Shown here: positions 7,260-12,952 of the stretch, piece after piece
How positions within the stretch are numbered: position 1 is the stretch's first letter
Layout of the letters: every line of letters starts with the position of its first letter
From: Gp6-AA40 sp050742535
GTDB taxonomy: Bacteria > Acidobacteriota > Vicinamibacteria > Vicinamibacterales > UBA2999
Reading direction: 5' to 3'
NCBI GenBank assembly: GCA_050742535.1
Contig: JBOGIQ010000139.1
Location: 1 to 13,750, forward strand
DNA: 13,750 bases
Notes under the pieces: generated by a model
What the model was told of the DNA's origin: nothing
Seen by the model: the letters and a program-made list of their open reading frames with translations, nothing else
Databases searched by the model: none
Program-made: the position numbers and the translations under genes

Positions 7260-7514
7260 TCAGCGCTGGGTGTGACGCAGCTGGTGCGCCAAATCCCACG
7301 CGGCATAGGCGGCAACAGTCGCGAGGCGCGTCTGATCCCACGTGGAGCCACATCGTCCACATCGCCAGTATCCCCCCGCTGCCAGAGATACATTCGTCAG
7401 CGCGGTGTCCACCGCGTGGCACGTCGGGCAGGTCGCAAAACCTTCCGGTTCGACGACGGTGGCCGTGCGTGCGACGTCAAGGGGAAGAACAGAGCTGGGC
7501 GCCTGCGCCGCCAT
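7260..7514 (-). CDS. Small zinc-ribbon protein, 84 aa
   Basis: The ATG at 7514 has a very good ribosome site (AAGGAGG, 7521-7527), which fixes the start inside a frame open to 7580. Four cysteines form a zinc ribbon: C29-x2-C32-x19-C52-x2-C55 (ATCPTCHAVDT and YWRCGRCGSTWD), followed by an Ala-rich helix and a basic end. The CPTC-x-A-x-DT motif and spacing match the 64-aa protein at 4020, so they look like paralogues in the same putative regulon. It is the first gene of a pair with the DUF7662-like gene. Operator site 2 and a -10-like TACAGT (7547-7552) place the predicted transcript start near 7539, giving a 25-nt leader. Molecular role unknown. Confidence 0.75.
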   Translation of the reverse strand: MAAQAPSSVLPLDVARTATVVEPEGFATCPTCHAVDTALTNVSLAAGGYWRCGRCGSTWDQTRLATVAAYAAWDLAHQLRHTQR

Positions 7515-7573
7515 TGAACCCTCCTTTGTACCTCGTGGGGGATTCCACTGTATGCGACCTCGGGGCGCCGCGA

Positions 7574-7589
7574 TGTTCACTTATGGACA
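7574..7589. promoter_or_regulatory. Operator site 2, TGTTC-N6-GGACA
   Basis: TGTTCACTTATGGACA differs from the palindrome of site 1 at one position of the right half-site (GGACA for GAACA). It lies 60 bp upstream of the zinc-ribbon start at 7514. The minus-strand hexamer TACAGT (7547-7552) is centred 32 bp from the site centre, the same spacing as at site 1. It is weaker than the other two copies and would not stand out alone. Confidence 0.5.
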
Positions 7590-7640
7590 GGTCAGTGGGC
7601 GGAGTGGCTCAGGTGCGGATTCACAAGAGACGAGGACCGC

Positions 7641-7958
7641 TCAAAGCTGGTCCATCCAGTCCTGCAGCAGATACGCCGCCGTGCCGGTATCGCTGCGCGA
7701 GCAGTCGATGCGGCGCGCGATGGCATGCAGCGATGCCGCGGCGTGTGATTCCAGGTTCGTGCGGACCAGGAATGCATCCCCGTCGACGGCGATCGTAATC
7801 GTTCCACGCACACCACCACGCGACGCGATGGTCACGACGGGATCCTGGCCGTCGAACTGTTCGCTCGCTGTCAGCAGCTCCGCACCAGCACCGTCGTTAT
7901 AGGCCGCAAGCAGACCCCTGATCGCGGCGAGGATGCCGGGCCATCGTTGGAGGCACAT
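7641..7958 (-). CDS. Hypothetical protein, about 105 aa
   Basis: The open frame runs from 8078 to a TGA at 7641-7643. I place the start at ATG 7958 (MCLQRWPGILAAIRGLLAAY), because upstream residues are arginine-rich and low in complexity and no good ribosome site exists further up. ATG 8042 or GTG 8078 remain possible. The product is a soluble alpha/beta-looking protein with a central strand-rich part (PVVTIASRGGVRGTITIAVD) and a final helix ending AAYLLQDWMDQL. No family is assigned. It follows the RNA-binding protein gene on the same strand and may share its transcript. Confidence 0.6.
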   Translation of the reverse strand: MCLQRWPGILAAIRGLLAAYNDGAGAELLTASEQFDGQDPVVTIASRGGVRGTITIAVDGDAFLVRTNLESHAAASLHAIARRIDCSRSDTGTAAYLLQDWMDQL

Positions 7959-8116
7959 AGCCCTGCGGTCCTGTTCGGCTTGGGCCTGTATATTGGCGAG
8001 AGCGCCCGCGCGGTCGTCGTTCTCGCGACGACGTCGGCCCATGTGTCGTGCGCGGTCTTCGTGGTGTCGGTCCGGCACGCCAGTGTGGTGTCGAATTGGG
8101 TGTCCTGCGAACGTTG

Positions 8117-8416
8117 TTACCAGCGCGACTCGTTGCGCTGACGGCCTCCGCCGAACCCGCTGCGCGGCTGCATTGGCTTTGCCTCGTTGACGGTCAGGCT
8201 CCGACCACCGTACTGGTGTTTGTCGAGCTCGCTGATCGCCTTGCGTGCGCCTTCGGCATCGCTCATTTCGACAAACGCAAATCCACGCGCCTGGCCAGTC
8301 GCGCGATCGCGGACGATATTGATGCTGGCGACCTGTCCAGACGTCTCGAACAGCGTCTGCAGATCGGATTCGGACGTTTCGTAGGGAAAGTTACCGACGT
8401 ACAGCTTGGTGCTCAT
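8117..8416 (-). CDS. RRM-domain RNA-binding protein, 99 aa
   Basis: This is a single RNA recognition motif protein of the bacterial/cyanobacterial Rbp type. RNP2 is LYVGNF (residues 5-10) and RNP1 is RGFAFVEM (44-51), followed by the usual helix and strand and a short Gly/Arg tail (RSGFGGGRQR). It binds single-stranded RNA, typically in stress or cold adaptation. ATG 8416 is chosen because AGGAG (8422-8426) precedes it and the domain begins at once; the longer frame to 8734 is leader sequence. Operator site 3 and a -10-like TATACT (8552-8557) predict transcription from about 8545, leaving a leader of roughly 130 nt. A hairpin in this leader abuts the ribosome site. Confidence 0.92.
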   Translation of the reverse strand: MSTKLYVGNFPYETSESDLQTLFETSGQVASINIVRDRATGQARGFAFVEMSDAEGARKAISELDKHQYGGRSLTVNEAKPMQPRSGFGGGRQRNESRW

Positions 8417-8425
8417 GAACGCTCC

Positions 8426-8441
8426 TGCATCGTGGGATGCA
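8426..8441 (-). promoter_or_regulatory. Leader hairpin abutting the RNA-binding protein ribosome site
   Basis: On the minus strand TGCATCCCACGATGCA folds into a 6-bp perfect stem with a CCAC loop. Its last base is the first base of the AGGAG Shine-Dalgarno sequence of the RRM gene. A second small stem (CGAGC-ATTCC-GCTCG) lies further up the same leader, around 8461-8475. This could modulate translation by temperature or through binding of the protein to its own mRNA; that is inference. Confidence 0.4.
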
Positions 8442-8579
8442 TGTAACTCTGATAACAGGCTCGAGCGGAATGCTCGGACGAAACGCAGGAGAGGCGAGAA
8501 ACTCGGATCTGATGCGGAAGCCGGAAAGCGCTGCGTCAGAAAGACAGGGTGAGTATAAGCCGCGACCGTTCTTCGGCGG

Positions 8580-8595
8580 TGTTCACAATCGAACA
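8580..8595. promoter_or_regulatory. Operator site 3, TGTTC-N6-GAACA, between divergent genes
   Basis: TGTTCACAATCGAACA has both outer half-sites intact. Leftward, toward the RRM gene, a TATACT -10 lies at 8552-8557, centred 33 bp from the site centre. Rightward, TATCGT (8617-8622) is centred 32 bp away, and its predicted transcript start falls on the ATG at 8629. The site could therefore serve both directions. The leftward promoter is the better one. Confidence 0.6.
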
Positions 8596-8628
8596 GTACG
8601 GTTTCGTGTTCTTCGTTATCGTCGGTAG

Positions 8629-8799
8629 ATGAGGGATTCACTCGTCTCGGCGGTAGAGGAGGCCCACGCCACACGCTGGCTGGAATGGCAAGTGAAGAAC
8701 GAAGCCGGACAGCGGCAAGGGGCACGCCGGGCACGCCTGGTGTTCACGCTGATCTTCATCGCCCTGGGTGTCTGGTTCGGCCTTCAGCTCGTGTCGTAG
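8629..8799 (+). CDS. Small single-pass membrane protein, 56 aa
   Basis: This short ORF runs from ATG 8629 to TAG 8797-8799. Residues 1-36 are charged and helical (SLVSAVEEAHATRWLEWQVK), then a basic patch (RRAR) precedes one hydrophobic segment (LVFTLIFIALGVWFGLQLV) ending two residues from the C-terminus. This suggests a tail-anchored inner membrane protein with a cytoplasmic N-terminus. There is no Shine-Dalgarno sequence. With the -10-like hexamer 7 bp upstream, the mRNA could be leaderless. The next gene starts 21 bp on. No family recognised; the membrane call rests on composition. Confidence 0.6.
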   Translation: MRDSLVSAVEEAHATRWLEWQVKNEAGQRQGARRARLVFTLIFIALGVWFGLQLVS

Positions 8800-8820
8800 G
8801 GATCCGCCCTGAGGGAAACC

Positions 8821-9045
8821 ATGCCGAAGCCCGAGGTCGTAGGTGCCGCGCGGCGGATAGGGCGGCGGGGCAGACCCGCCGAATTGTCCGACGCCATTGA
8901 AGGCCACATCGCGGAAATCTGCCGTGACGTAGCCGTGCAGGTGAAGCGGATGCGCCAGCTGCAAGAGCAGACCGATGCATTGCGTGTCGTGATTCGCCAG
9001 TGGGTCAGCAAATCGGAGCCGACCTCGGACCGTGAACCAAACTGA
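8821..9045 (+). CDS. Small coiled-coil protein with AT-hook-like motif, 74 aa
   Basis: The ATG at 8821 is preceded by GAGGG (8812-8816). The N-terminal part has RRIGRRGRPAE, containing the RGRP core of an AT-hook, a minor-groove DNA-binding motif. This is followed by a helix with heptad-like spacing (VKRMRQLQEQTDALRVVI). It may bind DNA or act as a small scaffold; neither is shown. It follows the membrane protein gene by 21 bp in what looks like a two-gene transcript from operator site 3. It ends 19 bp before the convergent acyltransferase-like gene. Confidence 0.65.
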   Translation: MPKPEVVGAARRIGRRGRPAELSDAIEGHIAEICRDVAVQVKRMRQLQEQTDALRVVIRQWVSKSEPTSDREPN

Positions 9046-9064
9046 AGTCTGCGCGGCCGACAAC

Positions 9065-10870
9065 TTATAGCGACGCTTCGGGTGGCACCGCAGCGGCCGT
9101 GGAGAGGATTTCCTTCAGCCGAGACTCCAATTCAGCAACGAACTCGACGTTAGGGACGTTCCAGTTCGTCCCGGGAATGACCGTCACCACGGTTCGGTCC
9201 TCGAACATCTGATAGTGCAAAGCGAACATCTGCTGATTGGGCAGTCGGACGCCCGGACGTCCGACGACCGGCACTTCCGCACAGACGCGTGGATGAGAAA
9301 TAGTGATCCACTGCTGGAATAGGCGCAGATTCTTGACGCGAAGACGCCGCAATCGCAGGATTCCCGAGGTGGCTGCCATAATCGCCGCTCGACCTCGCCT
9401 TCCTTTCGTCGCCATGAAAAGACTCCCGAGATGAGACGGAGGAAGCGCCGATCGCGCTCGACGACATTCCCGTCTCTGCGATTCGATCGCGGCGTTAAGC
9501 AGGACGTGCCTCGGACCGCCGGCGGATGTGTTCGGCCACTCCCGCACGAAATCCTGTAGTTCCTCCGTGTCAAGAGCGACTTTCGTCACATCCATATATC
9601 GGTAGCGTGACAGCGACACGTACTGTGAGATTTGTGCCGGCCGTCTCGACAGACGCGCGATGGTGAGCGCAAGTGCCGCCACAAACGACTCGACGGGCCG
9701 CAAGCCGCAGTGCTGAAACGGCCGTCTGCCGCAATCCGGGATCTCGAACGTCGATGGCTGATGGTCGACGATGCGCATGACGTCACGACTGACAGCGCTC
9801 AGTTCGAGCCCCCGGAGATCCCAGGGGAGCTCGCGTCCGTGCACCTTGAGCTCGCCTCCGGCGGGCATCTGGCGGGACGGCCTGGACAGCAGCAGCCTTT
9901 CAGCGCGTCGCTGGATCTCGGCGCTTGCTCGAATCATCACGTCGCCGTCCAGATACGCTGCCCAGTTGAAGACCAGGCACGCACGCGAGTTCCCGAACAC
10001 CACCATCTGGAGTGCGGATTGATGCCAACGGTTCGCACAATTGCCGCTGTGCGCAATCCGTGCTGCCTCAGCATAGGAACCGGGCTCATAGCCGAAATCG
10101 AGGCAGACAGTGAGCAAGGTGTCCCTGAGTGTAGACAGCGACCCGGCGTTCCCCGGCCGTGCCCACAGCTCCCGAAAAAGGCGCAGCTGCGTCGCATCAG
10201 ACGACGATGACAGGAGTGGAATCGTAATGACCTCGCTTGGAACCGGCCGCGCGCGGCTGTCGTTCCACACCGCTTCGAGGAGTTCTGCGATGGTCGCGAT
10301 CAGTGCGGCGCCGCCCACATCGGGCAGTGATGCCACGTAAATCCGACGATTCGCGAGGATAGACACCGTCCTCGAATCCACGTTCCGGAAGAGTCTGAAG
10401 CTGCTGCCATCGAACGCGACGCATGTGCCGAACAGATTGACATATTGACGCATCTCGTTGGCGTGTCCGTTCACGCCGTCGGCGGGTACATCTCCAGCGT
10501 ACAGAGCCGTCTTGAAGTCGAGATACGCGGCAACCAGAGCTGCCGCCCGGACCGCTGGTGACGTATGAGTCGCGGCGTCGCAGAGCGCTGTCGTCGCATT
10601 CTGAAGTGGCCCACAGGTACTCATGCGCATGTGCGTCCACTTCAGCCGATCGCCCAATGACCTCGTGAGTGACGCGTGGAATGCCTCATATCCGGATACG
10701 CGATAGAGCATTCGCAGGCATCGCATCGTCAGCGTATCGCTGTGTACCCCCTTTGGTGCGAAGCACTCGAGAAAGGACTCGAATGGCGAGGCGTCGGGTA
10801 AAGGCGGCAGCGGCGGTTCCGGACACCCTGAATAGTCTTGATAAACCGGCGCAGGACTTCGCATCAGCAT
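9065..10870 (-). CDS. Carnitine/choline acyltransferase-like protein lacking catalytic His
   Basis: This 601-residue protein keeps the choline/carnitine acyltransferase layout. It has an N-terminal PPLPPLPDASPFESFLECF, a MRQYVNLFGTC segment (140-150) with the following DSRTVSILANRRIYV, and the NRW motif (280-282). YVSLSRYRYMDV (417-428) matches the family's Y-E-S-A-S-x-R region. Family members transfer acyl groups between CoA and carnitine or choline, using a histidine in the EHA or EHS segment 23 residues after NRW begins. Here the aligned segment reads VFNWAAYLDG, with Trp303 at the histidine position, and the late STS motif reads TIS. The known chemistry should be impaired; it may be a binding protein or have another activity. 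ATG 10870 and ATG 10864 are both possible starts and neither has a clear ribosome site. The gene is divergent from the cysteine-rich peptide gene. Confidence 0.8.
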   Translation of the reverse strand: MLMRSPAPVYQDYSGCPEPPLPPLPDASPFESFLECFAPKGVHSDTLTMRCLRMLYRVSGYEAFHASLTRSLGDRLKWTHMRMSTCGPLQNATTALCDAATHTSPAVRAAALVAAYLDFKTALYAGDVPADGVNGHANEMRQYVNLFGTCVAFDGSSFRLFRNVDSRTVSILANRRIYVASLPDVGGAALIATIAELLEAVWNDSRARPVPSEVITIPLLSSSSDATQLRLFRELWARPGNAGSLSTLRDTLLTVCLDFGYEPGSYAEAARIAHSGNCANRWHQSALQMVVFGNSRACLVFNWAAYLDGDVMIRASAEIQRRAERLLLSRPSRQMPAGGELKVHGRELPWDLRGLELSAVSRDVMRIVDHQPSTFEIPDCGRRPFQHCGLRPVESFVAALALTIARLSRRPAQISQYVSLSRYRYMDVTKVALDTEELQDFVREWPNTSAGGPRHVLLNAAIESQRRECRRARSALPPSHLGSLFMATKGRRGRAAIMAATSGILRLRRLRVKNLRLFQQWITISHPRVCAEVPVVGRPGVRLPNQQMFALHYQMFEDRTVVTVIPGTNWNVPNVEFVAELESRLKEILSTAAAVPPEASL

Positions 10871-11035
10871 TTCGATCGCATCGGCAGATTACTTCGCGGT
10901 GCCCCGCGGTTCACGCTCTTCAATCGCACGAACTGACGTACTAATCGCAGCGGCGTCTTTCGGCGTCCGGCGATGCTAGAGTGCGCCGTGCGGCCGCGTC
11001 GATTCGGCGGACGATCTGTATCGGAGGAGGCGACA

Positions 11036-11341
11036 GTGCGAGCGCGCCGCGCGGTAATCAGACCGCGGTTGTCCGGACTTTTCGAGGAAGGAAGGTGCCT
11101 GGTGAGATCTCCATTACAACTCGCCCAGCGGGCGTTCTTCGGTGTACTCGCGGCACTCGGCTTCGGGTACTTCAATGCAAGTACGTTAGTCGCAGAGAAC
11201 TGCGCGTTTCAATGCGGAGGATGCGCAATCTGGTACGTGGCGTGCGATAGCTGCTCCGGATCCGGTTGCGACACAATTGGTATCAACTGCGACGGCGCGT
11301 GCTGGAATTGTTACGACGGGTCGCAGGGGTGCGCCTCCTGA
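11036..11341 (+). CDS. Secreted cysteine-rich peptide precursor
   Basis: A GTG at 11036 sits 5 nt after GGAGGAGG and gives 101 residues. A second GTG at 11102, behind GAGGAAGGAAGG, would give 79 residues and a more classical signal peptide. The hydrophobic stretch AFFGVLAALGFGYF, followed by STLVA and ENC, looks like a Sec signal with cleavage near residue 53. The remaining 48 or so residues hold ten cysteines, and C-x3-C-x2-C-x6-C occurs twice, at 56-70 and 85-99, exactly 29 residues apart. The mature peptide is small, with many Gly, Ser and Asp, so a disulfide-rich or metal-binding exported peptide is likely. No modification enzyme of known RiPP type is next to it. I recognise no family. 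The divergent neighbour starts 165 bp away. Confidence 0.65.
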   Translation: MRARRAVIRPRLSGLFEEGRCLVRSPLQLAQRAFFGVLAALGFGYFNASTLVAENCAFQCGGCAIWYVACDSCSGSGCDTIGINCDGACWNCYDGSQGCAS

Positions 11342-11648
11342 CGTCGGCTTCCGGCGCGTCGAGCCGTCGGTAGTAACGAGATGCTCGTAGGTTAGGCCGG
11401 CGGAGTTCTTCGATAATGATCGCCGGACGCGCGGCTGAATGCGCGCGTTCGGCGGGTTGCGATGTCATCACCTCTGGGATCCCGTGCCAGAGTCTTTCGC
11501 GTGGCGCGCCCGCGCCTGAAAGCTCCGCTCCTTTTGATGTCATCCGCGTGTCCTCGATGATTCGAGGCTCGAGACGGAATAGGATTAACTGCCGCTCTCA
11601 GGGCGAGGTGGGCATCGGGCTGGAACGGACGCAGTGACGCGGAGGGCC
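11342..11648. other. Intergenic stretch without a supported gene
   Basis: About 300 bp between the cysteine-rich peptide and the TIGR03435 gene. Right after the peptide stop, CGGCT and AGCCG could pair as a weak hairpin, but there is no T-run. Short open frames on both strands here lack ribosome sites and recognisable motifs. No promoter could be placed with confidence. Confidence 0.5.
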
Positions 11649-12485
11649 ATGATTCGTCTACGCCGCTGTCTATTGTCCCTCGTGATCACGCTTGGGCTGG
11701 CGGCAGCTGTCTGGGCTCAGGTCGACAAACCGACGTTCGACGTGGTCTCGGTTAAGCGGAACACATCCAACGGCGGCAGCTTCAGCGCGGGTCCCCGGCC
11801 GGGCGGCGTGTACCAAGCAACCAACGCGCCGGTTTCCGTGTTCATTATCTTTGCGTATGACATTCGCGACTATCAGCTCGCTGGTGGCCCCCGCTGGCTG
11901 CGAACGGATCGGTTCGATATTGCAGCTCGCGCGGGACGTGACGCCTCCACCCCGGAACTGCGGCTGATGGTGCAATCACTGCTCGAAGAACGATTCAAGC
12001 TCGTTGTGCGCAGAGCTCAACGCGACATGGCCCACTTCGCCGTCGTACTCGCGCGCCAGGATGGACCGTTGGGGCCTGGTCTGACGCGGGTCGGAGATGA
12101 TTGCGCAGCGGCAACCGCACAGGCCGCTCCGCCATCAGCAACTGCGGCGAAATCGGACGACAAGCCACTGGCGGTCCCACAACTCGTGCTGCCCGCCGGT
12201 GGCCGCTGCGGGCCGATTTCCGGAATTGCGGATCTGGCGTCGAGAGTTCTGCAAGCCCCTGTTGTCGACAGGACAGGCTTGACCGGTAATTGGCAATTCG
12301 TGTTGCGTTTCGGATCGGCCATTGGCGAATCGTTTGGCATGCCTCTGGCGGCCGGGGCATCGGAACCGGGTTTGCCCTCCTTTTCGACAGCACTGCAAGA
12401 TCAGCTCGGCCTCAAACTGGCGCGGGTCGAGGGGCCCGTCGAGGTCCTCGCAGTCGAGTCCATCGACCAGCCGAGCGAGGACTGA
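11649..12485 (+). CDS. TIGR03435-family secreted protein
   Basis: This protein of about 278 residues begins at ATG 11649 (GGAGGG just upstream) or at GTG 11634. The signal peptide is IRLRRCLLSLVITLGLAAAV, cut near VWAQ. The body carries the marks of the TIGR03435 family, common in Acidobacteriota soil bacteria: PTFDVVSVKRNTS near the mature N-terminus, YQLAGGPRWLRTDRFDIAAR, a LRLMVQSLLEERFKLVVRR segment, and near the end VVDRTGLTGNWQF with LQDQLGLKLARVEGPVEVL. The family is exported and of unknown function, often beside or fused to BlaR1/M56 proteins, as here. A BlaI-type repressor gene follows after a 59-bp gap that holds its own operator. Confidence 0.9.
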   Translation: MIRLRRCLLSLVITLGLAAAVWAQVDKPTFDVVSVKRNTSNGGSFSAGPRPGGVYQATNAPVSVFIIFAYDIRDYQLAGGPRWLRTDRFDIAARAGRDASTPELRLMVQSLLEERFKLVVRRAQRDMAHFAVVLARQDGPLGPGLTRVGDDCAAATAQAAPPSATAAKSDDKPLAVPQLVLPAGGRCGPISGIADLASRVLQAPVVDRTGLTGNWQFVLRFGSAIGESFGMPLAAGASEPGLPSFSTALQDQLGLKLARVEGPVEVLAVESIDQPSED

Positions 12486-12504
12486 CTCAAGGTCGTCGTG
12501 GAAC

Positions 12505-12520
12505 TGACGAAATTATTCGT
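12505..12520. promoter_or_regulatory. BlaI-type operator, copy A (imperfect)
   Basis: TGACGAAATTATTCGT repeats the sequence of copy B with the outer right arm disturbed (TTCGTTGA instead of TTCGTCA). The two copies are direct repeats 22 bp apart, roughly two helical turns, which would put two repressor dimers on the same face. A TTGACA hexamer overlaps its end (12520-12525). Confidence 0.6.
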
Positions 12521-12525
12521 TGACA

Positions 12526-12545
12526 TTGACGAAATAATTCGTCAA
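12526..12545. promoter_or_regulatory. BlaI-type operator, copy B, overlapping the start codon
   Basis: TTGACGAAATAATTCGTCAA is a palindrome with 8-bp perfect arms around ATAA. Its last base is the A of the blaI-like ATG. Inside it, AATAAT (12533-12538) matches five of six bases of a -10 and sits 7 bp before the ATG. Binding would cover the promoter and start codon, so autorepression is the natural reading. Repressor identity is inferred from position. Confidence 0.7.
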
Positions 12546-12952
12546 TGATCCCGGGCACGAGCGCTGCGTCCCGTCCGACGCCCCGACCCACCAAGTCCGA
12601 GTTGGCCATTCTGCGCGTCCTGTGGGCTCGCGGCCCGCTCTCCGTTCGCGACGTGCATGCAGCCCTCAACGCCGTCAAGCCGACGGGCTACACCACGGCG
12701 CTGAAGCTGATGCAAATCATGACGGAGAAGGGTCTCGTCGAGCGCGACGACAGTGTGCGGCCCCAGCTCTATCGACCACGCCACAAGCAGGCACAGACCC
12801 AGAAGCATCTGCTGCGGGACTTCATCGACCGCGCGTACGGCGGCTCCGTCAAGGCGCTGGTCCTGCACGCGCTCTCGAGCAAGAAGCCGTCGCCGAAGGA
12901 TATTCAGGAGCTCGAGGCGCTGCTGGATCGCTGCGAGAAAGAGGACGTATGA
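12545..12952 (+). CDS. BlaI/MecI-family transcriptional repressor
   Basis: This 135-residue winged-helix repressor has the family signature TPRPTKSELAILRVLWARG (about 12-30), then PLSVRDVHAAL and GYTTALKLMQIMTEKGLVER, in which the recognition helix lies around residues 48-60. The C-terminal dimer part ends in a helix with ELEALLDRCEKE. Family members repress their own operon and are inactivated by proteolysis when the partner membrane peptidase senses a signal. There is no Shine-Dalgarno sequence. A -10-like AATAAT 7 bp upstream predicts a transcript beginning at the ATG, so translation may be leaderless. The stop overlaps the next ATG (ATGA), coupling it to the M56 gene. Confidence 0.93.
   Translation: MIPGTSAASRPTPRPTKSELAILRVLWARGPLSVRDVHAALNAVKPTGYTTALKLMQIMTEKGLVERDDSVRPQLYRPRHKQAQTQKHLLRDFIDRAYGGSVKALVLHALSSKKPSPKDIQELEALLDRCEKEDV

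Noticed and set aside
11283..11637. Small frames on both strands between the cysteine-rich peptide and the TIGR03435 gene
   Set aside because: No ribosome site, no motif, low-complexity Arg/Ser content; the minus-strand one overlaps the peptide gene.
12520..12525. Perfect TTGACA -35 hexamer before the repressor gene
   Set aside because: No -10 occurs 16-18 bp downstream; that position falls on the start codon. It is better explained as part of the repeated TTGAC operator sequence.
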